Source: Kryptolebias marmoratus
Taxonomy: Eukaryota; Chordata; Actinopteri; Cyprinodontiformes; Rivulidae
Reading direction: 5' to 3'
Assembly (NCBI RefSeq): GCF_001649575.2
Contig: NC_051445.1
Location: 12,317,702-12,381,701 of the forward strand
Length of the DNA stretch: 64,000 bases
Shown: one piece after another, positions 48,001 to 59,783 of the stretch
How the letters are laid out: the number at the start of each line of letters is the position of its first letter
How positions within the stretch are numbered: the stretch's first letter is position 1
Notes under the pieces: model-generated
Databases searched by the model: none
What the model was told of the DNA's origin: nothing
The model's input: the letters and a program-made list of their open reading frames with translations, nothing else
Position numbers and translations under genes: made by a program

Positions 48001-51000
48001 CACCAGTAACGTTAAACGAAAACGGCTCATACGGTGGAACTAACCATCGATGTAGAGGATTTTAACGCCCCACTCCAGCGCTTTTGACAGGATTCGGTCC
48101 ATTTGTATCCTCCCCTAAAAACAAACAAGTGAATATTAGCATAAAGAAAGGTGTTAGGATCCCAAATGAAGCACCATTTGTGTTTACATAACAAACCTGC
48201 TCTTTCACTACTTTCTCCACCAAAGACTGCCCTCGGCTCTTTACCAGCTGTGAAACAACAAGAGCAAAATAAAGTGCATTATTAATAGTAAGGAAAAAGT
48301 TCTAAAACAGGTTAGAAAAGAAAAGGGGGGTAAATTATCATAGAAGAGATATTAATTTGGACTAACTGTGTCTGCTTGGTCTTGAGACCCAGTTTTGACG
48401 TTGTCCACATGGTTGACGGGACGCTGCGGTTTGGCGTGAGGCTGAGGGGAACTCTGTCCCGAGTCGGGGCTGGGGACCGGAGAGTCCTGTCTGAAGCAGT
48501 TCACGTACTTTGCCTCCCACTTGTTGGACACCAGATACCTGATGTCCTTGCTGAAGAACTTCTCGACGGTCTAAAACACAGAAAGAAGCAATGACGGGCT
48601 CGTAGGGTTCTGTACGGCCACCGGAAGTCTTCTTTTAGTCATCGCAATGACACGTTTTCAAATCTTGTTTGAGCCAAAAAACATTTCTCAGAAAGAGGAA
48701 GCTAAATTGTACAAGCTCGGGTGTAAATGGATCAGTCAGGATAGTCATGTATTAGGGGTTGAACGACTACATATTTTTAAGGTCGACTACATCATGATAA
48801 TAGTCGAGTCGATGTCGACTAGTCGCGGTGACGTCATAGTGACGTAAGCGCAAAAACTCTTCACAACTACTTGGAGGCTTTATTAGCTATTTTCACGGCA
48901 AATATTGACCCTTAGCTAGGTTCGAAAAACTGTAGCAAATCTCTAAATCCTTCTCCGTGGACAGCAGCTAGTGGTCTCATGTCTTTGACAATGAAATTCA
49001 CAAGCAAATTTGTGATTTGCTGCCGCCGGTGTCCTGTCACAGCTGGGCGTTTCATGAATGAAGTTACTGACAACTGACTGGATCGAGCCGGTTGTTCAGG
49101 AGCTAGCATTAGCGGATGCCTTTTCAAATGACTGTGCATCGCGGTCGTACTTTTGTTGTACTTCAGCACAGCTTTGCAGATTTTGCATGTTACGGTAGTT
49201 AAACCAGAAGAGTCATCTTTAGTGAAATATTTCCACACTGTTGACGAATTTCTACCTGTTTGACAAGATGCAGGCTTGTCCTCGATCTGTTTTGAAGACG
49301 CCATTTTGTAGCCAGTGTTCTGTCAGATCTGCTGTCAGACTGTCATACACTTCTGACAGCTGATCTGATGACACTTCTAAGCACGAAGTGTCATTCTTAG
49401 CACGAACTCACGGCTATATATATGTCAGACAAGTATACACTGTCATTACCAACTACAGGCTTTTATTTAATCAGCAGCTGTCATTACCACAGATCTTTAT
49501 TTAATCAGCAACATAACATCATAATGTATTAGTTAGATCGTCGTGACAAAGACACTCGCGAGCCGGCTAAGTGACATCCTTAGCGGGAAGGGGGCGAGTT
49601 TTAGACGGCTCGTATTTTGTAGTTGACTGCAGCTGCAACTCCATCTCCTTTTAAAAACACTGTAAAACCACAAATATGCATCCATCTACATATCATTTAA
49701 ACTAATGTATTAACTTATTTTTCTTGTGTCTTGTGACGTATACTGTGCTGTCAGATCAGCACAGGCTGTCACCACCGGCAATCACATGACTGCGACTAGT
49801 CGACATGAAATGTAAAAACTCGCGAGACGTCCTAGAGTCGACTAGTCGACTAATTGGTTCAACCCCTATCATGTATTCACTTTCTATTGCTTTATTAGGA
49901 ATGGTGGCGACCGCAGACATCCACTGCTGAGCGGCCTGGCTCCAAACCAGTCGACACAGCTGCAGGGCTGCTTGTTTTAGCTGCTCATCCTAATCAGTCC
50001 GGATTGATTTTTCTGTGTTTTACACAGAACATACAGGTCTGCAGCTGTAGGTGGTGTTCTGTAAATTTAAAAAAACTAATCCTCAGATTATTTCTGATCA
50101 TCATATGTCTTGTAACATAAAATATACATGCTATGGACACATTCGAACATAATAAACCTAATTAAATGCAGATGAAATGCATTAGAACTATTCTACAGTG
50201 TCAGAAATGTCTTTTTTTCTTTTTGAAATTATCAGATGTAGTTTTTAAAATTGTAGAATCTGAACATCTCATGTGTTAAATCATATAAGTCTAAAAATAT
50301 AAAGCTACTAAATAAAGAATCCTTCTATGTTACGTATATTAAAAAAATCTAGATTTTGGTTAAATCTGCATGACAGGATGAAGTATTTTTGTGAGCGTAA
50401 AGAAAGGATTGCCACTAAGTTTCCTATCGGTTTTACATGAGGGAAACAGGTTGTAAGTTTCCACGATTTAAAGCAAAATGGTCGTGGATCACATGTAAGT
50501 TTTTACTCACCCCTCCCAGCTCTTTGATATCTCTCTCCAAAACTTCGGCTCTCCGGTTGGACTGCAGGTCCAAGTAAAACATTTTGCCAGCGAAAGGTCT
50601 GACCTGAGCTGCTGTCTGCTTTGACTGCCTCGCTGCTGTCGTTTCACTCGTATTCACACCTTTTCCTGAAGAAAAAACAGAAACACACAGGATGTAAAAA
50701 AAAAAAAAGAAAAAAGAAATTGACAGAGAAGTTTGGCTGTGGCGTTTGTGCGAGCAAATGCTGAGTAACTTTTTGTTGAAGAGTAATACGGACCTCCTGA
50801 AGCTTTTATTTTCTATTTGGGAAAGCAAAGTTTATTCTCCTCAAGATTCTGCTTCACAGTTTTTCCGTGTTTTACTGTCAAATCCTCATCTCAAAAAGTC
50901 AGTAATCTGCTACAAATAAATCCAAAAAATGTTTTAAAAAAAAAAAGTAAAAACAAACTGGACTTCTGTTCTGTAGCTGAAGGCGTTTCGCTTCTCATCG

Positions 51001-52290
51001 GAGGAGCTTTCTCACTTCAAAAAGCAGAGAGTGTCGAGCTTTTAAAAGCTGATGTTCATCTCATCATCTCAGTTATGGCTACAGAATAGAAGTCCAGTTG
51101 TTTTGTTTTTTTAATATTTTTTTGGATTTACCACGTCCTGGATGACTGATAATCTACACCGACATACTGCTACATATACGCCATAACGTGAAAATAGATT
51201 AAAGCAAACAAATACTGCCAGTAAGCACACTAAATATCAAATCTGAACTTAATCTGTGTTACTTTATTGCGATTAAATGTTTATTATCTTGGAGTGCCGT
51301 GTGTTTATTATGGTATGAACGTGAGGTGATGGGTTTGGAGAGTATTGCCTCATATATCCTCCTGCACAACTCTGCGATGAACTAGTGTTGACGTTTCTTT
51401 ATTTATTTGTGCTGTAGGAGTGTCACAGAGGAAGTGTCTGATTTTTATTACAATTAGGAGAAAGGAGGTCAATCAGGAGCCAAAACTCAACTCACACGAA
51501 ATCAATCAACTTTAGCCTCGCGAGGATCAGTTCCCAACACTTCGATCTTCTGATCAAACCATCTGCACGTCACATCTAAACCACCTCAGCGCCCTTTTAT
51601 TTTTAAGCCCTGTAACGAGAGGACTTCACCACTGGGGTAAACGCTTGCCTGTCCAGATGGCGGCACTTCTGACACACAAGCGTGATTCTCTCTCTTACCA
51701 AACCAAACTAAAACAAACTCTTTGAGGAAGCACATGAGACGATTTCTAACTAAAAATGTGCCAAGTTGCAGAGGAAAAGAGGAGAGAAACCCAAGTAAAG
51801 TTAGTCACGTTATGACATTAAAGTTAAACCATTTGCAAAGAATATTGTGGATTTTTCTTGATTATTATAATCACTGTAAATATAAAAATGTTGTTAGTAG
51901 ACATATTAATACTTGAAAAAGTAAAACATTTTACACTGTATCATGTCACAGCCTAAAAATGAGATATGATTAAACTTTTCTATCAATCCTTTAAAGTTAA
52001 AAGAGCAGTAAACTTGTGTGGAGTGTTATTAAAGTTAAGTGCAATGTTTACCTAACAGATATGACCACAAAACTAACGAAATTAACAACAAATAATGATT
52101 TTAAACGCTTATATATTCTTTATAGTCTGAATAACAACCGGAAAAGGGGGTTTTATGTTGGGTTTGACTTCTCCAAAACACGGAAACAAGTACATTATAT
52201 TAAAACAACAATAATAAACAAACCTGTACCTTTCCAGTCGGGTCCTGGATGCTTCTGGGAGAGTTTCGGTTTCATTTTATTCTCTTTCAT
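45028..52290 (-). CDS. dbf4: DBF4, regulatory subunit of the Cdc7 (DDK) replication kinase
   Basis: Twelve coding exons on the minus strand, all phase-consistent: 52290-52230, 50665-50511, 48570-48367, 48247-48197, 48114-48045, 47910-47834, 47739-47694, 47588-47543, 47461-47336, 47108-46994, 46016-45901 and 45781-45028. They encode 606 aa, against about 674 in human. Motif N (BRCT-like) has GKMFYLDL and FFSKDIRYLVSNKWEAKY near residues 47-94. Motif M has KPFVKVEDSSRHYCPIYL near 226-245. The motif C zinc finger has C305, C308, H318 and H324 (GYCECC...HLQSECH), split by an intron. The tail ends LFQSSEDMDVEFHGFT, as in vertebrate DBF4. DBF4 binds and activates Cdc7 to phosphorylate the MCM helicase at origins in S phase. 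The start is fixed by an in-frame stop ten codons upstream. Confidence 0.96.
45897..46140 (-). other. dbf4: dbf4 exon completing the split zinc finger
   Basis: Exon 46016-45901 begins with CATCTGCAGAGCGAATGTCAC, which supplies both histidines (H318, H324) of the motif C finger. The preceding exon 47108-46994 supplies the two cysteines and ends exactly at a codon border. A short AT microsatellite follows at 46138-46158. Confidence 0.85.
48753..49868 (-). mobile_element. hAT-family DNA transposon, internally deleted, 1116 bp, in dbf4 intron 2
   Basis: The element begins TAGGGGTTGAAC and ends with TTCAACCCCTA, its reverse complement. It is flanked by identical 8-bp duplications TCATGTAT at 48745-48752 and 49869-49876, the hallmark of hAT insertion. 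Subterminal copies of GTCGACTA / TAGTCGAC occur near both ends, as expected for transposase binding sites. On the minus strand it retains a BED-finger ORF (49304-48912), but no room remains for the RNase-H-like catalytic domain, so it is non-autonomous. Confidence 0.93.
48912..49304 (-). CDS. N-terminal BED zinc-finger fragment of a hAT transposase (131 aa)
   Basis: An intact ORF inside the hAT element. After a short leader, residues 20-65 form a BED-type finger with VWKYFTKD, C40-x2-C43 and H59-x3-H63 (SHLKRH). A segment IVKDMRPLAAVHGEGFRDLL at about 105-125 is typical of the region after the BED domain in ZBED/hAT transposases. The frame stops soon after (FFEPS). The catalytic DDE/RNase-H and dimerisation regions are missing, so transposition is not expected. 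What remains could only bind DNA. Whether it is expressed is unknown. Confidence 0.85.
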   Translation of the reverse strand: MASSKQIEDKPASCQTGRNSSTVWKYFTKDDSSGLTTVTCKICKAVLKYNKSTTAMHSHLKRHPLMLAPEQPARSSQLSVTSFMKRPAVTGHRRQQITNLLVNFIVKDMRPLAAVHGEGFRDLLQFFEPS

Positions 52291-53490
52291 CGAGAATTTA
52301 AAGGTCGTATCTTCCTTCTACCCCATAAAGCCTTTGCCAGCTCACTGTTCATTTAAAAGAAGTTATTTACAAACAAATCAGGAACAAACCAATGTAACTT
52401 TGGCCGAACTGAGACGGTGTGTTTCCTGTTTAAATTGAACTTACGTCCAGCAGCCTCACTTCCTGCGCGAATACACAAGTTTACCGATATCCTCTACGTT
52501 TCCATCGCGTCTTAAACGAAAATAAAGAGCCCGAAAACTGAATTTTCTTGGATTTTCATTCTCTTAACGTCGAAGTCGTTCAAAACAACAACTTTTCAAT
52601 TAAGCGTTTCAAAAACAAACAAATTTAAAAAAACTGAGCTTCTGTATTTTTTTTCAACGACCAGTTCCCGCTTTTCAAATCCAGCGTTGTCAAGTCTGGG
52701 CTGCCACGTTTCCTGCTCTCCGTTCACATTGTCTGGTTTTCTGTTTTTGCATTAAAAAGCACAAAAACTCTAAAAACTAAACAAAGCACAAACTTTTAAC
52801 GTATTGCGAACTCCTTATTTTACTATTCTTGACAATATTTAGTTTTTGTTTAACTTCCATACCTTAAAACTTTGAGGTGCGCCGTTTAACGGGTATCTCT
52901 TCGAACCTGGCAACCCTTATTTTGAGTAAATGCAGTGTAGTGTTTGACTGTAAAGTTTCGATGTTTCTTTCGTAATGTTAATAATAATTTGAAAGTCTGA
53001 AATTACGTATTTACTTAATATATGAGTTTTAATAATGTATACATTTATGTGCGTAAATTTTATATATTTTTTGCAGTTGAGTGAACGTAAATGAAAAACG
53101 TCAGGAATCTGCGGAACTGAAACAACCGTATTATGTCACCTTTGCGGTGTAAACAGACATGCTAGGTTGGCTTGTGACCCCCTGTCAACACACACGTGTT
53201 TGAGCAATGCTTTCCCGTTAGAGCCTTCAGGTCAGCAGTTCTGGCTGTACTTTTAGTAAAATAAAAAGACCAAAATGGAATATGGTTATTGCGCTGACGG
53301 GACACGTCGCTGATGTTGTGTTATTTTAGCAGGTAGGTTAATTAAGCTAATCAGCTAGCAACGTTAGCCAGAGAGAGAGAGATCACTTGATAAGGCTTGT
53401 GATGGTCCTCTAGCATGAAAACTAAGCCACGCTTCATAAACTGAGTAGTACAGTGAATGTCATAGTGTATTTTATTTATTGATTTTGCAG
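52291..53490. promoter_or_regulatory. Divergent promoter interval between dbf4 and slc25a40
   Basis: About 1.2 kb separates the two start codons, and the genes are transcribed away from each other. The same head-to-head arrangement is known for the human pair. The interval must hold the dbf4 5' UTR (upstream of 52290) and a non-coding first exon of slc25a40. A donor AGCAG|GTAGG at 53332/53333 is a plausible end of that exon, and GATTTTGCAG at 53481-53490 is the acceptor before the slc25a40 ATG. No TATA box was recognised. Confidence 0.7.
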
Positions 53491-53495
53491 ACAGT

Positions 53496-56400
53496 ATGAA
53501 TGGTCAAAGTCCTGCTCGTCCTGCCGGTGATGGCATTACTCCTCTGCAGCAGATGGTGGCTTCCTGCTCCGGAGCTCTCCTCACATCTCTGTTCGGTGAG
53601 ACACTCTGGATGCCCCCCAGGGTTCAGGAGCCCGTAGAAACATCTCTAGCAGCAGTTATTTGAAGGATGGCATTGATTGTGCTACAGGAAATTTGTTCCC
53701 GTTTTATCTGTTAGCGGAGTTTGTTTTTTTTACATTCATTTAATCGAGGTGTGTGTTTTTCTTCTTTATATAACCACATCTTAGATTCCTCCACATCATT
53801 TGAATGTTTAAATACCTCTTTCAGCAGGTGTCCTGTTCTTCTCTTGCACAGTTAGGCCTCAAGGACATTTGCTCTTGGGAGGATTGGCAACGGTCTTGAA
53901 TGTTTTCCATTTATGAATAAATTTTCTTACTTATAAAAAACCCAAATGTTTAGTGAACATAGCATCATAACATTTGTTGCCAGCATCATTGCTTCTCCAG
54001 GATAATTGCTAATGCCTTTCCTGATGGACATTGTCACTTGATTAGCAGCATTTCTTAGTTTTTATAGAAGCTGTTCATGGCAAATTTAATTTTTATATTT
54101 TTAAGAACAGATAATTATTTTCTAAAATGTTCTGAAATGTGAAACCTTAACCTGAAAGGTGGTGTGCTTAGGTTTGTACTATAATTATGATTAATTAGCA
54201 GCATATAGCTGCTTAAAAACATATTAAGTATTGATCAAGTTTCATTACAATGATTAATAGTACTTTTGTTCTCAACAAAATAACATAGAAGGTTAGAAAA
54301 AAAACACGTGTCCATGTTACCAAATACAGAAAATAAGCTGAAATATTCTGTAAATCATGAGACTGATTTGTAGAAAGAAGTTGCATCTTTTATTGTTTAT
54401 TTAGCACTTTGCATCACTTGAGATCCAATTGGTGTTGTAAGTTTTGCATGGAAAAAAAAGACGTTTAGGGAAACAGGTGAAAGACAAAAAGGTTACCATT
54501 GTTGAATAAACACTGTGTTGTCCACAGAAGTTCATGCTAAGCAGCTGTTTGTTGTTTTTTTCAGTTACGCCTTTGGATGTCATAAAGATCAGACTGCAAG
54601 CACAGAAAAATTCTTTATTCAAAGGTAAAATAGATACCAATCTGAATTGTGTTTGCACTCGTTAATGTGCCCTTATAATATAATATTTGTACTGAACATG
54701 TACTTTTTCCCAATTCCTTTAAGGCAAATATTATCTCTACTCTAATGGACTTATGGACCACATATGTGTGTGTGAAAACGGCTGGACCAGAGCCCGTGGT
54801 CACTTCACTGGCACTTTTGTAAGATTTTCACACATGCAGTTAACAATCTACTGGTTACAGTAATGTTTAAAGACGGGGCTCCTTCACTTTCAAGTAGTGA
54901 AGTCACATTATAACTTCAAACCTCTTCAAACACCCTGACTTTCCTCTCTCCGTCTCTGCAGGATGCCTTCTACAAAATAGTGCGCTGTGAGGGAATCAGA
55001 GCCTTATGGAGCGGGCTGCCTCCAACGCTGTGAGCTCAAACCCTTCTGTCGTTTTCAATCCATCCTGGCTTTGTTGAGGCCGAAACAGCTTCACGTTTTG
55101 GTTACTCTCTTGACCTTGAGCAAATGTGGCAACTTGCAAGTTAAAATTTGTCAAGCCTGGAGCTGGTGTGCTAGTTAATGTGAGCTAGAACTAGAGGTGG
55201 AGTTTAGTGCGTTCCATTTATACTTGGAAGTCAGAATTTTCGAGTTTCAAGTTGTAAAAAATCAACTGGAACGTCTCCCTAAAGTCACAATTTGATCTCA
55301 GAAAGTCAGAGAAGCCTGACCAGCCTCAAGCTCAAAGTCCAAAATGGCTGCCCAGCGCATGGATAGTTGGAACAGCTGCAGTGATAAACTTTTTATAATG
55401 TGTGTTTGTATCTCAGTAACTTAGTCACACACCCGGTACGGTCCAAACAGTTACTAAACATGTTGCTACAGTGTTTGAATGCAGAGAAATTCATTGTTAT
55501 TAGCTTGAGTTGCTAATTCTATTTAGCCTGCTCATTAAGCGCAACAGTTACTGTCGTAAATCTGACTGGTTTTCCGACTTGCAACTGGAACATGGTTAAG
55601 TGACGAGGCATTTGTTAAAAGCCACCCCAAACAGGGTCTTTCCAGTGATGTCACTTCTCCTTGTGTTGTGTTTCCAGTGTGATGGCTGTGCCGGCCACTG
55701 TGATCTACTTCACGTGTTACGATCAGCTGTATGCAGCGCTGAGGATGAGGATGGGAGATCGCGCCCAGGAGGCGCCGATCTTAGCGGGTGCTATAGCTAG
55801 AGGTGAGCCGAAACCCAGCTGTTGTTAATCATCTGTGTGCAGCTTGTTTGGATTAGATCTGTGCAACAAAACAAAATAAACTGTTAATAAGAAAGCTATT
55901 CTTATTTTAGCCAAATAAATTTGTAGCAGATTTAATGTTTGGAATTTAATTTCCTGATTAAAATCCAAGCGCGAGCTCCAATAGACTTGTTTGTTTTTTG
56001 GCCTTGGGTTTCTGAAGTATCATCCCACACTAGAGTTTATTAAAGAAAGGTGATAAATGTTCTTACTGTGGTTCACGTTCTCTTAGGCTCTACTATTAAT
56101 AACTGCTTGTAAATTATTAATAAAAACAATAAAATAGGCTGTTAATTACATCTTTTTATTAGTAATTCTCTAAACAGAAATAAAATGTTTTTAGTGACGA
56201 TTTTTCCCTTTTAGTGTCATTGTTTTCCAGTGTTTTTTTTTTTTTTTTTGTCCAGCGTGGATTATCTGCAACTTTTCTTGTTTTTTTGTCTCTCGTTTCA
56301 GTGGGTTCGGTGTCGGTGATCAGCCCCCTGGAGCTGATCCGCACCAAGCTGCAGTCCCAGAAACAGTCGTACAGGGAGCTGACCGCCTGCATCCGCTCTG

Positions 56401-57754
56401 CGGTGGAGGCCGAGGGCTGGCGCTCTCTCTGGAGGGGTTTGGGGCCCACGTTGCTCCGGGACGTGCCCTTCTCGGCCATGTACTGGTACAACTACGAGAG
56501 AGGCAAGAGGTGGCTGTGTGAGCGGTACAAGACCGGGGAGCCCACGTTCAGCATCACCTTCACATCTGGAGCCGTGTCGGGCTCTGTGAGTGTCTCCGAT
56601 GCTTTCCTTGAGCAGCCGCCGTCTTGATAAAAATCCTCATAGTTCGCTAATAAACTGTCACAATAATTCAGATTTTGTTTGTTTCAGGTGGCAGCCATTG
56701 TTACTCTGCCGTTTGATGTGGTCAAAACAAGAAGGCAGGTGGAGCTCGGGGAGCTGCAAGCAAAGAATTGTAATTATTGCCTTTTTATTTTTGATTATCC
56801 AGATTGTTGTTCAGTAATGTTGTTAACGTTTTCACTTCTTTAACTATGAGGAATTTGGTTTATAAGACTGTAGAGAAGCTTGGCTAATTTTAAATTAGAT
56901 GGAGCCTGTTGCACTGAGCACTTGGAGTTTTTTTCTTTAGGTGAAAGTTGCTCATGGTAACTACATGTGGAGATTTTAGAGGAAGTAAGACACAAATCGA
57001 AAAACAGGCTTTTCTTTTGAACTTTTGCTGTTAATGGACAACAACCGTTATCTTGAGCAAATTTAAATTAGGATAAGTATTGATTTGTCTTTGTTTTTGC
57101 TTTAAATAATTGTTTCGTTTTTCGGTGAAAAGTTTCAGGTGCCCATGTAGACATTTAAAAGATCCCCTGACCGACATGTGGTTGTCATATGACCGTTATC
57201 AAGGTCACAAATCAGAGCCTAAGGAGCTCCAGGATGAATCTTATCAGCATTTGTAAAGATTTTAAACAAACAAGAACCAAGTTTCAGGAAGTCTTTCTCT
57301 GGGAAGAGTTGAGTGCACAGAAACAAGGTTAAAAAAAAACTCAACACCTCTGCTGGAATGTGTTGTCAAACCGAAATGATTACAGTAAACCAGTAATGAT
57401 TAATTTAAAGTTGACTGACGTCTTCGTCCTTTCAGTGCCGTGCGAGTTGTCCTCGACCACGTTCGGCGTGATGAAAAGGATTGTGGCACACAACGGCTTT
57501 AAGGGGTTGTTTGCAGGTGGAAACATATCAGATTTTTATTTCTTTCTAACACTTGTATCCATGTAAAATGCAGACGTTAATGAGCGATGCGTGTCTTTGT
57601 GTTGTCTCTCTCTCTGCCAGGTTTCTTCCCCAGGCTGATCAAAGTGGCGCCCGCCTGTGCCATCATGATTAGCTCCTACGAGTTCGGGAAAGCCTTTTTC
57701 CGCAAACACAACCAGGAGAGGACGCTGAGGTCACTGCCATCCACGAACACGTGA
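53496..57754 (+). CDS. slc25a40: SLC25A40, mitochondrial carrier (glutathione-importer subfamily)
   Basis: Nine coding exons: 53496-53595, 54565-54624, 54724-54818, 54962-55029, 55678-55802, 56302-56585, 56688-56769, 57436-57516 and 57621-57754. Every junction is phase-matched, giving 342 aa (human about 338). The three mitochondrial-carrier signatures are present: [10 protein letters not shown] (36-45), [10 protein letters not shown] (158-167) and [10 protein letters not shown] (252-261). SLC25A40-specific blocks include [33 protein letters not shown] and [21 protein letters not shown]25A39 and SLC25A40 import glutathione across the inner mitochondrial membrane. The first matrix loop keeps the CVC pair (C68, C70) but has KYY where human SLC25A40 has a cysteine. 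The gene runs divergent from dbf4 and convergent with rundc3b. Confidence 0.96.
55195..55605. repeat. slc25a40: Candidate fold-back repeat in slc25a40 intron
   Basis: CGTTCCATTTATACTTGGAA near 55210 pairs imperfectly with TTCCGACTTGCAACTGGAAC near 55570. The ends look like those of a fish MITE built around GTTCCA...TGGAAC. The boundaries are approximate and no target duplication was resolved. Confidence 0.4.
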
Positions 57755-57883
57755 CCTGTTGACTGCAATCGCCATATGTGTTTGGGGGGTGATATGTTGC
57801 CAAAGTGAGACAGAAGCAGGAGCAGAAAAAAATTATCTTTTTCTTGTACAGAAAGATGCTAAAGATGATCAAAATGTATATTA

Positions 57884-57889
57884 AATAAA
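57884..57889 (+). terminator. slc25a40: slc25a40 polyadenylation signal
   Basis: AATAAA lies 130 nt after the stop codon in an AT-rich 3' UTR. It is the first canonical signal downstream of the gene. Confidence 0.65.
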
Positions 57890-58849
57890 TACTTTCTGAT
57901 ATAGTATTTATATTTTACCCTGAAATCTGTATGTACATCCGATAGAAACTATTTTAATTCACCTCGAAACAAAGTTTAAATTATGTTTGATGTGTTTAGC
58001 AGCCAGCAGGTGGCAGCCGATGTTTCGTTGTTGTTGAATCCTCAGAGGTGATCATGTGCACTGTGCCTGATGTCCTTAAATTAGAGAAGTAGTCCTTTTT
58101 TGTGCTTTGTGTCACTCGTGAGTCGGTCTCGATCAGCTGTGACAGAGCCTGACGTGGGTTTTAAAAAAAAGTGACCTCTCAAATGCTCCATTACAGATTT
58201 TCTTTGTATTCGTCAAGTTTTACCACTCCGAACACTTCCAGTTGATTTAAAAAAAAACCCTCAATGTTCTGGTGTCAAAGCAAGTTGAGTTTATTTAAAA
58301 TGAAGAATAAAAAGGCAAATAAATCCAAAAGACACAGTCTGCTGTGCGTTTGTGCAAATGACCGCTGGAGGCTAATATTAAGGTCGAGGTACACGGGAGC
58401 AGAAATGAATTTATGCGGATATTTTAATACATTTGGTTCCTGCTCGTAAAATATCTGCTGCTTGCAATTTGTTCCGGAGTCCCCAGTGATCCATTAGCTG
58501 TACCTAAACTTTAAAGTGAAACACTGCATCTTAATAATTAAAGGGAACCCAGAACTGCAGGGTGAGTTTACCTGAGAACAAAACGACGTGACGAGACATG
58601 AAAATAATTCTGATGGAAAACTGAAGACAAACAGGACTTAAATGATTAAGCTGCCGATGGGTTATCACACGGTTGCAACAGTGAAAACAAAAAAAAAAAA
58701 AACAGAATAAACCTTTATTTTCCTCTGACTACTGGAAAGTATTACCAGTAATCCTCCAGACTGCAGCCCTGATCTGATCCACAGTCAGTTTTTAACACCA
58801 GCTTTTAAAAATCCTGACAATACTGAAACCTGAAGCACAACTTAACATT

Positions 58850-59520
58850 TTTTTTCACTAAAACTGATATTCTGAAGTGGGGTTCTGTGGAGAGGGTATG
58901 AATAATCAGTATCTTACCTGCTGTGGGTAGTTTTTTGATGGGCCTCAGTTTGAAAAACAATAGTTTAATTCGGACCGAAGTGTCCTCCAACTCTATGAGA
59001 ACCTTTACAGGTACACAGTTTTGTGTTAAATTGTTATTTAAAATTAAAAGACTATTTGAGATTTGTGCACTCGGTCTGGGAACATGAGGAATTCTGTGCA
59101 GAGCTTAGAGTTGAGACAAAACAGAAACAAAAAGATTTTTTTTTTTTTAAAAAAAGGACATAAGAACAATAAGGAGCAATGGAGTCACATGCTGTTTATA
59201 TTGCACTGTTCATATTTAGTTCTGTGCCTGTTTGCAGCAGGAACATTGTATTTCGGCCAGAATAATCTTGTAATTCAAAATTCACAGCGTTGTAAAAGTT
59301 TATAAAATACCAATTACATGAACCATTGCACAATTTTTGAGATTGGAGTTGTTTCAGGACCGCAGCGGTCCACTTTGGCCTGCTCGTTTTAGCCGTTAGC
59401 TCGTCAGTCCGCTCAGAATTAAACTCTGTTCCTCCAAACTGAGGTCTTCCAAAGAGCTACCTACAACAGGTAAGGTATTGATCGTCCGTAAGCTTTCCAC
59501 TGAACCCCACTTCCTTCAGA
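58850..59520. repeat. Fold-back repeat copy C2
   Basis: The left arm, with GAAGTGGGGTTCTGTGGA, AGTATCTTACCTGCTGTGG and CCTCAGTTTG (58875-58960), is mirrored in the right arm: CAAACTGAGG, CTACAACAGGTAAGGTATTG and CACTGAACCCCACTTCCTTC (about 59437-59518). Its sequence matches the arms of the copy at 39585-40025. The centre is unrelated AT-rich DNA. Confidence 0.75.
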
Positions 59521-59783
59521 TCTGAGCTACTCCCTTTTTAGTTTCTAAGAGGGGAGGGAAACAACAGAACAAACCCGGTTTCGCGCATATTGATAAGGTT
59601 ACGTTTAGAGATCTTCAGCCGTGACGTCATTTAGTCCGATGAAGCTGCTCCAACACGTTCGACGGCTACCGGCCACCTCGTTAGGCTCTGGGCTCCACGT
59701 TCAAGAAATTGGCTTTACAAATGGAGGGAAAGTTCCCGGATCGCTTAGCTCTGGTGATGAGCTGTTTTGCAGCTCCTCATCCT

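Larger units (their letters stand above)
57755..59783. other. Convergent intergenic spacer between slc25a40 and rundc3b
   Basis: It contains the slc25a40 3' UTR with an AATAAA at 57884-57889, the 3' UTR of rundc3b on the other strand, and a fold-back repeat at 58850-59520. Nothing coding was supported. The rundc3b polyadenylation site could not be assigned with confidence. Confidence 0.6.

Noticed and set aside
50433..50510. Extension of the dbf4 exon 2 frame beyond GGG|GTGAGT
   Set aside because: The consensus donor and the in-phase join to 48570 show that the extra codons are intron.
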